In this document: positions 1 through 6,077 of the stretch, one piece after another
Layout: every line of letters starts with the position of its first letter
How positions within the stretch are numbered: position 1 is the first letter of the stretch
Source: Holosporales bacterium
GTDB taxonomy: Bacteria; Pseudomonadota; Alphaproteobacteria; BNTO01
Length of the DNA: 8,259 nucleotides
Direction of reading: 5' to 3'
Assembly (NCBI GenBank): GCA_031273545.1
Contig: JAISRQ010000093.1
Coordinates: forward strand, 1 to 8,259
Notes under the pieces: model-generated
What the model was told of the DNA's origin: nothing
Seen by the model: the letters and a program-made list of their open reading frames with translations, nothing else
The model's database searches: none
Translations under genes and position numbers: made by a program

Positions 1-48
1 TAAAAACGAGTCTTTTTCTATGTAATCTAATGTACAAAACTTCTCCAT
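1..48 (-). CDS. ISAs1-family transposase, N-terminal fragment cut by window edge
   Basis: Only the first 16 codons are visible (MEKFCTLDYIEKDSFL), reading leftward out of the window. The identification rests mainly on context. The frame starts about 86 bp inside a terminus whose outermost bases, read inward, are CAGGGCTG, the kind of end I know for ISAs1-family elements, and that is the expected place for the transposase start. The ATG at 46-48 is the first one after the terminus in this frame. Whether the full transposase is intact cannot be judged. The element runs opposite to the decayed ISAs1 remnant at ~233-726, so these are two different insertions. Confidence 0.45.
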   Translation of the reverse strand, partial: MEKFCTLDYIEKDSFL

Positions 49-103
49 AAAACCGAGACAATATTACAAACACAACTAAACTTGTTATTATCACCTGCAT
101 TTT

Positions 104-134
104 ACGTTGTCAAAAAAAACGTGAGGCAGCCCTG
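104..134 (-). mobile_element. Terminal inverted repeat of an ISAs1-like insertion sequence
   Basis: Read on the minus strand from 134 the sequence is CAGGGCTGCCTCACG, then a run of T, then GACAACGT. ISAs1-family ends, as I recall them, begin CAGGG(C/T)TG, and a transposase-like start codon follows at 48. The element body therefore lies to the left (1-134) and this is its boundary with the flanking DNA. ISAs1 elements usually duplicate 8-10 bp of target, so the bases from 135 (accttagagt) should reappear at the other end, outside the window. Confidence 0.5.
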
Positions 135-232
135 ACCTTAGAGTGCAATTGCCTATTCATGAAGAGTGTACGATATCACAGCTACGTCCCTACCTCCGTC
201 TTGCGGACGGCATGACGTAATTGCAATCGGGA

Positions 233-726
233 GATACGTTTGGTATTTCCTCAGTGCCCATCCTTCAACATAAAATAGATACAATAGCCTAATCCACCTT
301 AACTGCAGGGCGCTTACATGATCCGGCGTACATTCTACAAAACAGGGCGCGGCGTTGGGATGCCACCTCTCGGGTAAACCTTTTTCTATTGTCGCGACAT
401 TCTCCCGAAATGTGATTTTGTGTGGCTGGGTCCGATGAAATCACCACAGTTTTTGTGGCTCCGCTCGCATCGAGTACGGCATAACAAGCCTCTCAGAGGA
501 AGAAGCCCCGCCTGAACGCATTATGAAATTGTAGCGGAATCATTGGAATATAGAGAATAACTTGCATTGGGTGCGCGACAAGGTGTTTAGAAAGGATCGA
601 TGTCGAGTACGGAAGGGCAGGGCCGGCGAGGTACTTGGCCGCATTTCGAAACTTAGCCGTGAGCATGGCGCAGAGAATGAATACTTCATGCACAGATTTT
701 ATACTTCAATGTGCCAGATGTCATAA
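233..726 (+). pseudogene. Decayed ISAs1-family transposase, C-terminal part
   Basis: In the frame ending at the stop 724-726 the translation contains EYGITSLSEEEAPPERIMKL, a TAG stop at 532-534, then RNHWNIENNLHWVRDKVF and DRCRVRKGRAGEVLGRI. This matches the conserved C-terminal block of ISAs1 transposases: a (Y)GITSL segment, an R-x-HW-x-IEN-x-LH(W/Y)VRD helix carrying the last catalytic Glu, and an ED/KD-R-C-R-x-R-x-G tail. A second stop lies at 436-438. Upstream, in another frame at about 236-290, TFGISSVPILQ resembles the family's (K)TNEI-(S/T)A-(V/I)P-x-LL segment, implying frameshifts between. The N-terminal half with the first catalytic Asp residues was not found. The gene cannot make an active enzyme. 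The exact 5' limit is uncertain; the part after 460 is the secure part. Confidence 0.75.
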
Positions 727-746
727 GCGTTCGATTAAGTTTATAT

Positions 747-766
747 TGAAGAACTGAACACCCCTG
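747..766 (+). mobile_element. Possible degraded right end of the decayed ISAs1 copy
   Basis: About 40 bp after the pseudogene stop, the sequence ends in cacccctg. Its reverse complement, CAGGGGTG, differs by one base from the CAGGGCTG terminus at 127-134. Position and orientation suit the right end of the + strand remnant. An eight-base match is weak evidence, and no target duplication could be tested because the left end is missing. Confidence 0.25.
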
Positions 767-850
767 GATATTTCAGACCCCTTGGTATAGACTCTAATCT
801 CTCCACTTTGCTAATATCGTAGCGATGAATATAATGTTTTGGTTATTGCT

Positions 851-1846
851 ATGAAAAAAATCCTTCTTACTGGAGACCGTCCTAGCGGAAAGCTTCACCT
901 TGGACATTACGTGGGGTCGTTGCAAAATCGAGTAAAAATGCAAGCGGATTACGATTCCTACATAATGATTGCGGATGTTCAGGCTTTAACTGACAACTTC
1001 GAAAACCCCGACATAGTTCAGCAGAGTATTTACGAACTTGCATATGATTACTTAGCAATCGGAATAGACCCAAGTATTGCGACTATTTATATTCAATCTC
1101 AAATTCCAGAAGTTGCTGAATTAACGATATATTTGATGAACCTCGTTACTCTCTCGCGCCTTGAACGCAACCCAACTGTGAAGGCGGAGTTAGCGCAAAA
1201 GGGCATGACAGAGTCCATCCCTGTAGGGTTTCTGTGCTATCCGATCAGTCAGGCTGCGGACATAACGGCGTTTGGTGCTGAGGTCATCCCCGTTGGTGAG
1301 GATCAGCAGCCCATGATTGAACAAACCAACGAGATCGTGCGGCGTTTTAACCGGATTTACAACACAAATATTTTGAAAGAGTGCCAAGCTCACATAGGGA
1401 TAAATGGGCGTTTGCCTGGAATTGACGGCAAAAACAAGGCGAGTAAATCACTCGGTAACGCTATCTTTTTATCAGATGAGCCCGCAGTCGTCAAAGAAAA
1501 GGTTATGAGCATGTTCACTGATCCAAACCATCTTAAGGTAAGCGATAAAGGTAAAGTAGAAGGAAATGTCGTATTTACGTATTTGGATATTTTTCATCAA
1601 GACAAGGAAGAAATCGCAGATTTAAAAGACGGATACAGGCAGGGCGGGGTAGGGGACGTGTCCTTGAAACAGATGCTATGCAAGGACCTGGATGGCTTGC
1701 TTGCGCCGATCCGCGAACGGCGTGCCGCCCTGTCTCGCGCACATATACGCGAAATATTGATTGATGGAACGACGCGTGCCCAAAAAAAGGCACAGGAGAT
1801 GATGCAGGCCGTACGTAACGCGATGGGTATCAATTATTTTGGATAA
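851..1846 (+). CDS. trpS: Tryptophan--tRNA ligase
   Basis: Class Ic aminoacyl-tRNA synthetase that activates tryptophan with ATP and charges tRNA-Trp in the cytoplasm. The product is 331 aa, normal for bacterial TrpS (about 330). HIGH-type signature HLGH is at residues 16-19; the KMSKS-type loop reads KASKS (196-200), with Ala in place of Met. Recognisable blocks are GDRPSGKLHLGHYVG near the N-terminus, RLERNPTVK (~103-111), SQAADITAF (~133-141) and DQQPMIEQT (~151-159). The GDRP-x-GKLHLGHYVGSL opening is the form I associate with streptococcal and related TrpS rather than the GVQPTG form usual in alphaproteobacteria, so lateral acquisition is possible. An in-frame TTG at 839 would add four residues; ATG 851 gives the family's usual MKKILLTGDRP start. 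No convincing Shine-Dalgarno precedes either. A 94-bp repeat begins 2 bp after the stop. Confidence 0.95.
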   Translation: MKKILLTGDRPSGKLHLGHYVGSLQNRVKMQADYDSYIMIADVQALTDNFENPDIVQQSIYELAYDYLAIGIDPSIATIYIQSQIPEVAELTIYLMNLVTLSRLERNPTVKAELAQKGMTESIPVGFLCYPISQAADITAFGAEVIPVGEDQQPMIEQTNEIVRRFNRIYNTNILKECQAHIGINGRLPGIDGKNKASKSLGNAIFLSDEPAVVKEKVMSMFTDPNHLKVSDKGKVEGNVVFTYLDIFHQDKEEIADLKDGYRQGGVGDVSLKQMLCKDLDGLLAPIRERRAALSRAHIREILIDGTTRAQKKAQEMMQAVRNAMGINYFG

Positions 1847-1848
1847 CC

Positions 1849-1942
1849 TATACCCACTCCCCAAATGATTACGGGTTTTTTAGGCGGTCAAACGCTTACG
1901 ATTATTCATTTTCTGGCCCGCAATCTTTGGGGGCCCCGGTAT
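1849..1942 (+). repeat. 94-bp palindromic MITE-like repeat, copy 1
   Basis: This copy starts 2 bp after the trpS stop and is repeated in reverse orientation at 3303-3396, with 92 of 94 bases identical and no gaps. Each copy is itself imperfectly palindromic: the outer 26 bases at each end match at about 19 positions (TATACC at one end, GGTATA at the other in copy 2; inner arms like CCCCAAATGATTACGG against CCCCCAAAGATTGCGG). A ~42-bp core separates the arms. The TA-rich outer ends would suit an element with a TA target, as for IS630/Tc1-type MITEs, but no parent transposase is present. Lying between convergent genes, it could also fold in RNA and act as a two-way terminator. It overlaps the 3' end of the minus strand gene at 1902-3176. 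Confidence 0.8.
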
Positions 1943-3176
1943 GTCTCTCCAGACAGCAATTCTCCCTTGATAGTCCAAGTGCCAACATCTGAATGTCTCT
2001 AATCGCGAGTAAGTTTAAGTACTGTAATGTTGTTGGATTTTTAGGAATGTGAGGTTTTATATATTTATTCCACTTCTTTTTTACTTTATTATAGTTAACA
2101 GGGAGATTGCACATTTTTTCCTTCAATTCGTGTATCCTCATCAGAAGCCAATAAGTGCAATCTTCTTTCGATGTATCAACGCGGAGAAGGATATCTAATA
2201 GGCCGAAAGAAAGCATGCCGTCAAGCATAGGACAAACTTCCACGAAATCACCAAATTTATATAAATTGGCAATAGTAGTTGCGATGTGTGAAAAATCATT
2301 AATATCCAGACTTATTTTTTTATTGAATTCAAAACGTCGAAGATATTCAAGTTCTTTATATCTTACAGGATGCAGAGGTTTTGTACAAGCCTTACGTCGA
2401 GGATGTTCAAGTTCTTTCTTTAAATTATCTATTAAATCAAGACGCAGAGGTTTTATACAAGCCTTTAATGCATCTGAAATACTTTCACGTCTCAAAAGCG
2501 GGCCATATACGCCAACAGAAGTATAGTTCGCACTTTCCCAAAATTTTTTATTTAATTTAAAAAATACTTTTGTGTTATCACTTGGACAGTGAGTGTACAT
2601 CCCCCTACTAGAAATGTATTTAAAAAACGTACATTCCCTACCAATGAATAAGTACGGACGATATTCCCCTTCGTAAATGAAAAAATCTCCATAGTCGCAC
2701 AAGGCTTGTTTGCGTACTTCTTTGTTTACGGGGACAAGCTTTCCTGCCTCGAGTACACCATGCATTAACCCTATAAAACGAAGATAAACCGTATCAAAAT
2801 CCTTATTGCACCAATATGCAACCTCATTTGCTATCAAAAATGCAGCGTAAACTCCACCGGCTGAAGCGATTAACGTCTCGGCAGATCCAAAATCAAGTAC
2901 TTTATCGTGATACATTAGTCTATTTCCGCTGGAGTCCTTAATGAAAATCGATTCTCTATTTTTTTCTAAGCTTGCATTGCTCAAAAATTGTGGTCGATAG
3001 GCCCTAGTAAAATTAATAACCTCCTCTTTCACATTTTTAAAATACTCAGAAGCTTTATCAATGCTGCTTTGAACCTGTGCGCTTACGCTGCTTGTACTTG
3101 CCTTTGCTGCAGCCACCATATCCACAGGGGAAAAACAGAACGCCCCAAATAATATACTCAGCAATACTATGCGCAT
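1902..3176 (-). CDS. Secreted protein of unknown function, paralog A
   Basis: The 424-aa product is of no family I recognise. The N-terminus is a Sec signal peptide: MR, a hydrophobic core to about residue 18, and a likely cleavage after VAAA at 21-24. Cys14 lacks a proper lipobox, so lipidation is unlikely. It is a paralog of the protein at 3475-4704. Conserved blocks are residues 1-53 (almost identical), a hydrophobic SAETLIA-x-AGG-x-YAAFLIANEVAYW segment (~98-122), VPV-x-KE-x-RKQALCDYGDFFIYEG (~148-170), GVYGP (~222-226), and LNLLAIRDIQML near the C-terminus. Residues ~241-281 hold two diverged tandem units, KPLRLDL...KKELEHPRR and KPLHPV...KELEYLRR. The last 12 residues (TGAPKDCGPENE) and stop are encoded by the 94-bp repeat and do not correspond to B. 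AGGGAG seven bases before the ATG supports the start. It may be a host-directed or envelope protein; this is inference from the signal peptide only. Confidence 0.8.
   Translation of the reverse strand: MRIVLLSILFGAFCFSPVDMVAAAKASTSSVSAQVQSSIDKASEYFKNVKEEVINFTRAYRPQFLSNASLEKNRESIFIKDSSGNRLMYHDKVLDFGSAETLIASAGGVYAAFLIANEVAYWCNKDFDTVYLRFIGLMHGVLEAGKLVPVNKEVRKQALCDYGDFFIYEGEYRPYLFIGRECTFFKYISSRGMYTHCPSDNTKVFFKLNKKFWESANYTSVGVYGPLLRRESISDALKACIKPLRLDLIDNLKKELEHPRRKACTKPLHPVRYKELEYLRRFEFNKKISLDINDFSHIATTIANLYKFGDFVEVCPMLDGMLSFGLLDILLRVDTSKEDCTYWLLMRIHELKEKMCNLPVNYNKVKKKWNKYIKPHIPKNPTTLQYLNLLAIRDIQMLALGLSRENCCLERHTGAPKDCGPENE
2335..2465 (-). repeat. Diverged tandem duplication inside gene A
   Basis: On the + strand, CGTCGAAGATATTCAAGTTC (from 2335) recurs as CGTCGAGGATGTTCAAGTTC (from 2395), and GCAGAGGTTTTGTACAAGCC (from 2372) recurs as GCAGAGGTTTTATACAAGCC (from 2444). 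One unit is about 12 bp (4 codons) longer than the other, so the frame is kept. At protein level this gives two charged units around residues 241-281. Paralog B has no such repeat at this place, so the duplication arose after A and B separated or was lost in B. Confidence 0.75.
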
Positions 3177-3183
3177 ATATGCA

Positions 3184-3222
3184 CTCCCTTTCTACTCCAA
3201 TACTTAATACTACAAGATTATA
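3184..3222 (-). promoter_or_regulatory. Ribosome binding site and possible -10 box of gene A
   Basis: Read on the minus strand, AGGGAG lies seven bases before the ATG at 3176 and is shared exactly with paralog B. A perfect TATAAT hexamer lies at 3217-3222, about 40 bases before the start. A possible -35 (TTACAT, 3238-3243) is only 15 bases from it, which is short. The ribosome binding site is secure; the promoter is tentative. Confidence 0.4.
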
Positions 3223-3302
3223 TGCCACATAGTATAGATGTAATATTACTTTAATAACACAGACGTACACGAAACAATATTTTGCCACCACCAATTCGGT
3301 AT

Positions 3303-3396
3303 ATACCGGGGCCCCCAAAGATTGCGGGCCAGAAAATGAATAATTGTAAGCGTTTGACCGCCTAAAAAAACCGTAATCATTTGGGGAGTGGGTATA
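3303..3396 (-). repeat. 94-bp palindromic MITE-like repeat, copy 2 (inverted)
   Basis: This is the reverse complement of 1849-1942, with two substitutions (G/T in the T-run and G/A in the core). It lies between the two secreted paralogs, about 127 bp upstream of the start of A and about 78 bp downstream of the stop of B. Both outer ends of this copy read TATACC inward, so its terminal symmetry is better kept than in copy 1. Together the two copies bracket gene A with its upstream region as a 1,548-bp segment with long inverted ends. Confidence 0.8.
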
Positions 3397-3474
3397 CTTC
3401 TAACTATACTCAATAAGTTAATTGCCAAATCACTATTTTTGTAAAAATGCAATCATAACTTTGCTGTTTCATAA

Positions 3475-4704
3475 TCACTTTGCTGCTTTTATGAGAACGC
3501 TATTCCATCTTGAATGTCCAAATACTAACATCTGAATATCTCTAATAGCGAGTAAGTTAAAGTACTGTAACTCTATTGAGTCTTCAGGAATACGAACCAT
3601 GATTTTCCTCCACGAATCCGTTGGGTCGTCATCCTTATCACAAATCCGTTGATATACTTGTTTTAGGAGCGAATAAAAACAATCTTTCCGCGATATATCA
3701 GATTTTTTAAGAATTTTAAACAGATCATCCATTAGAGCACAATGCTTCGTCACATCTTCATCTTTCATGTTCTGCATGATGAACTGAACGTACTCTAACA
3801 CATTGCGATAATCGGCACAATCCAAGCTTAATCTTTTATGAGAATTAAAACGTTGAGACAAATATTTAACAGAATAATTATCATTGTTATTACCAAGTTT
3901 CTTTATTATACTAGAATAAGGTTTTATTGATTCGAACTGTTTCAGGAATGAGAATGCGGGACCACCTATCTGATCAATAGCACCCTTATAGTCCAGAACT
4001 GGACCATATACACCAAATGGATAGGGAAATTTGCTAATGCTGGTATTTGTTACAAAACACGCGTGTTTCCAAAATTTTCTATTTAATTCAACGAATTCTG
4101 TACTCATCTTTTCTTTTCTATACGCTTCTTCTGCCTTGATGATTTCTGTTTCTCCCGATTCTTCATTTTTTGTAAGAGTATCTTTCCCTTCGTAAATGAA
4201 GAAGTCTCCATAATCGCACAAAGCTTGCTTACGCATTTCCTTGCTTACGGGGACGAGCCTACCCGATTTTAGGATATCACGTATCAACTCTATAAAATAA
4301 GCATAGTGATCAACATTATTACTGCCCCAATACGCAACCTCATTCGCTATCAAAAATGCAGCGTAAGCTCCACCGGCCGTAGCGATCAACGTCTCAGCGG
4401 ATGCAAAATTAAGCACGTAATCTTTAAAGTTTAGTTCATATTCAAATTTGCCCTCTTTGGCCATGAGGTATATAGTAGTGTCTTTATATCTATGCCAATC
4501 GACATTATTTAAAAATTGTGGTCGATACTTATTCGCAAAATCAAGAACCTCCTCTTTCACATTTTTAAAATACTCAGAAGCTTTATCAATGCTGCTTCGA
4601 GCCTGTGCGCTTACGCTGCTTGTACTTGCCTTTGCTGCAGCCACCATATCCACAGGGGAAAAACAGGACGCCCCAAATAATACACTTAACAATACTATGC
4701 GCAT
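3475..4704 (-). CDS. Secreted protein of unknown function, paralog B
   Basis: The product is 409 aa from the ATG at 4704. The reading frame stays open 20 codons further upstream, but the ribosome binding site (AGGGAG, seven bases before ATG 4704) and the signal peptide MRIVLLSVLFGASCFSPVDM match paralog A exactly at this start. Likely signal peptidase I cleavage is near AAA at 22-24. Domain islands shared with A are SAETLIA-x-AGG-x-YAAFLIANEVAYW (~102-126), VPVSKEMRKQALCDYGDFF (~151-169), GVYGP (~231-235), RLSLD (~291-295) and FNLLAIRDIQML (~382-393). Between them the sequences differ in length and composition; B has a charged stretch (~177-200) absent from A. The C-terminus ends SRWNSVLIKAAK, probably the ancestral end. 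No known domain was recognised. It is predicted to be exported; the role is unknown, possibly host interaction. Confidence 0.8.
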   Translation of the reverse strand: MRIVLLSVLFGASCFSPVDMVAAAKASTSSVSAQARSSIDKASEYFKNVKEEVLDFANKYRPQFLNNVDWHRYKDTTIYLMAKEGKFEYELNFKDYVLNFASAETLIATAGGAYAAFLIANEVAYWGSNNVDHYAYFIELIRDILKSGRLVPVSKEMRKQALCDYGDFFIYEGKDTLTKNEESGETEIIKAEEAYRKEKMSTEFVELNRKFWKHACFVTNTSISKFPYPFGVYGPVLDYKGAIDQIGGPAFSFLKQFESIKPYSSIIKKLGNNNDNYSVKYLSQRFNSHKRLSLDCADYRNVLEYVQFIMQNMKDEDVTKHCALMDDLFKILKKSDISRKDCFYSLLKQVYQRICDKDDDPTDSWRKIMVRIPEDSIELQYFNLLAIRDIQMLVFGHSRWNSVLIKAAK

Positions 4705-4739
4705 ATATGCACTCCCTTTAATTGTCCAACATCTAATAT

Positions 4740-4758
4740 TACTACAATTGGTGTAGTA
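4740..4758. promoter_or_regulatory. Perfect inverted repeat upstream of paralog B
   Basis: TACTACA-attgg-TGTAGTA is a perfect 7-bp inverted repeat with a 5-bp spacer, 36-54 bases before the start of paralog B. This is a plausible position for an operator or a small leader hairpin. The upstream region of A keeps only one half (TACTACA at 3208-3214). Any regulatory role is inference. Confidence 0.3.
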
Positions 4759-4831
4759 AAGCATATATCTATATACATAAGAAGAATGTATTTGAAAAAA
4801 TAATAAGTATGAAGAATAAGCATCACAGGTT

Positions 4832-5392
4832 TTACTTGGAATTCTCGTCTTTTATCTTGCTAATATTCAAGATTGTTACCGCATAGCCTATGCTTGACAG
4901 TATTGTTGTTCCCACGATTGTCCAGCTCAAATACAACAATACAGCATTCAAAGCACTAGTATTAAAAGCCTTTTGATATAGCCACAAAAAAGGGAATAAC
5001 AGAACAAACACAGTATTTAATTTGCTAATCCTGAGAGGAGCAATTTTTATATCCAATCTAAGGACATACCCCAAGGCTACAGCAGCGACGATTCCAACAT
5101 CTCTCGCGACGACTAACCAAGACAACTTAGGAAATTCACTGTACAGGGACAAATACGAAAACAGGGTAAGCATCTTGTCCGCAACAGGATCCAGAATGCG
5201 CCCCACTGAGGACTCGCAGTTCAGGTGTCGCGCCAGGAATCCATCGAAAAAATCGCTAACACTCGACACCCAAAATATGACAACAGCAAGCACATACATG
5301 TGCTTGGCGGAAAAATAAAAAACAACAGGCGCCAACACAATCCTTAATGCTGTAAGAACATTTGGAAAAGTCAAAAACCTAATATCTGCCAT
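4832..5392 (-). CDS. CDP-alcohol phosphatidyltransferase (PgsA / cardiolipin-synthase-like)
   Basis: Membrane enzyme that transfers a phosphatidyl group from CDP-diacylglycerol to a glycerol-containing acceptor, giving phosphatidylglycerol phosphate or cardiolipin. The signature D-x2-DG-x2-AR-x8-G-x3-D-x3-D is complete: D47, D50-G51, A54-R55, G64, D68, D72 (numbered from ATG 5392). An N-terminal PNVLTALRIVLAPVVF helix and several further hydrophobic segments fit the family's multi-span fold; 186 aa is normal. The later SKLNT stretch (~125-129) resembles alphaproteobacterial CDP-alcohol transferases often labelled cardiolipin synthase, so the acceptor cannot be fixed from sequence. The ATG lies 9 nt after the ndk stop. 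A TTG immediately after that stop (5401) is an alternative start with better spacing from GAGAA. Co-transcription with ndk is likely. Confidence 0.85.
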   Translation of the reverse strand: MADIRFLTFPNVLTALRIVLAPVVFYFSAKHMYVLAVVIFWVSSVSDFFDGFLARHLNCESSVGRILDPVADKMLTLFSYLSLYSEFPKLSWLVVARDVGIVAAVALGYVLRLDIKIAPLRISKLNTVFVLLFPFLWLYQKAFNTSALNAVLLYLSWTIVGTTILSSIGYAVTILNISKIKDENSK

Positions 5393-5401
5393 CTTGTACA
5401 A

Positions 5402-5827
5402 TCATTCTCGACAAATTTCGATTTGACTAAAGAAAAATGCAATCTCTTGGGCGGCAGTTTCAGGGGCGTCAGACCCATGCACAGAGTTCAGGTCAATCGA
5501 CTCCCCGAATTCATGACGGATCGTTCCTGGCTCAGCATTTGCCGGATTAGTAGCGCCCATCGTATCCCTGTAAACTTTAACCGCGTTATCGCCTTCAAGA
5601 ACTTGAACGACGATCGGTCCCTTGACCATATTGCTACACAAGTCTTCATAAAATGACCGTTCTTCATGAATCTTGTAAAAGGCCTTAGCTTGCTCCTTCG
5701 TCAGGCGAAGCATTTTTTGCGCAATAATAACCAGGCCAGCGTCCTCTATTTTTGCATTAATTTTTCCAACCAAACTTCTGCGCGTTGCGTCAGGTTTTAT
5801 GATTGATAGCGTTCGTTGAATACTCAT
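5402..5827 (-). CDS. ndk: Nucleoside diphosphate kinase
   Basis: Moves the gamma phosphate from ATP to nucleoside diphosphates through a phosphohistidine, keeping NTP and dNTP pools balanced. The protein is 141 aa, full length for bacterial Ndk. Key blocks are all present: IIKPDATRR (Lys11), GATNP (~91-95), GTIRHEFG (~101-108) and the active site NSVHGSDA with the catalytic His117. The closing ETAAQEIAFFF is typical of alphaproteobacterial Ndk. The start ATG is preceded by TAGGAACA, a short-spaced AGGA ribosome binding site. The stop is followed almost at once by the phosphatidyltransferase gene, so the two form a probable two-gene operon. Confidence 0.97.
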   Translation of the reverse strand: MSIQRTLSIIKPDATRRSLVGKINAKIEDAGLVIIAQKMLRLTKEQAKAFYKIHEERSFYEDLCSNMVKGPIVVQVLEGDNAVKVYRDTMGATNPANAEPGTIRHEFGESIDLNSVHGSDAPETAAQEIAFFFSQIEICRE

Positions 5828-5890
5828 TGTTCCTACATATCAAAACGATCATACAGTGAATATATATCAACTTTTGACCTTTTTGTGGAT

Positions 5891-5914
5891 TTTTTTTGAA
5901 AAATTTCAAAAAAA
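5891..5914. repeat. AT-rich perfect inverted repeat upstream of ndk
   Basis: TTTTTTTGAAA-aa-TTTCAAAAAAA forms an 11-bp perfect inverted repeat with a 2-bp centre, in the ~250-bp gap between tpiA and ndk. It could be a weak tpiA terminator, a protein-binding site in the ndk promoter region, or a product of AT-rich composition. I saw no clear -35/-10 pair here. Confidence 0.3.
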
Positions 5915-6077
5915 TATGTGGAGTTAATTATCATATATAGTTCAATAATAAATATTATGGAAAATCGTATTTTAAGTTCCACCAATAGCTTGCTTAATAT
6001 ACCCAATAAACCATGCTCACGGCCCAAAATATTGTGAACTTTGGACGAACAAAATCCTACTGTCTTTCAGTTTTTTG

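Larger units (their letters stand above)
135..850. other. Gene-poor region of IS debris upstream of trpS
   Basis: No intact gene was found between the IS terminus at 134 and trpS. It holds the decayed ISAs1 transposase (secure from ~460 to 726) and then about 120 bp of AT-rich leader before trpS. That leader must contain the trpS promoter, but no convincing -35/-10 pair was seen; candidates such as TATAGA near 786-791 are poor. Confidence 0.6.

Noticed and set aside
493..693. 66-aa minus strand open frame in the upstream region
   Set aside because: It is antisense to the readable ISAs1 transposase remnant on the + strand and looks like nothing known.
2155..2526. 123-aa + strand frame
   Set aside because: It lies wholly antisense to secreted paralog A, whose conservation with B fixes the coding strand.
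3130..3140. Lipoprotein signal at Cys14 of paralogs A and B
   Set aside because: The residues before Cys are GAF or GAS, with no Leu/Val/Ile at -3. The AAA site at 22-24 fits signal peptidase I better.
3246..3452. 68-aa minus strand frame running through repeat copy 2
   Set aside because: It is built mostly from the 94-bp repeat and spacer, with no start signal and no homolog in view.
5833..6027. 64-codon minus strand frame ending just before ndk
   Set aside because: It starts with TTG and has no ribosome binding site, its composition follows the AT-rich spacer, and its stop falls within the ndk ribosome binding site. No protein-like pattern was seen.
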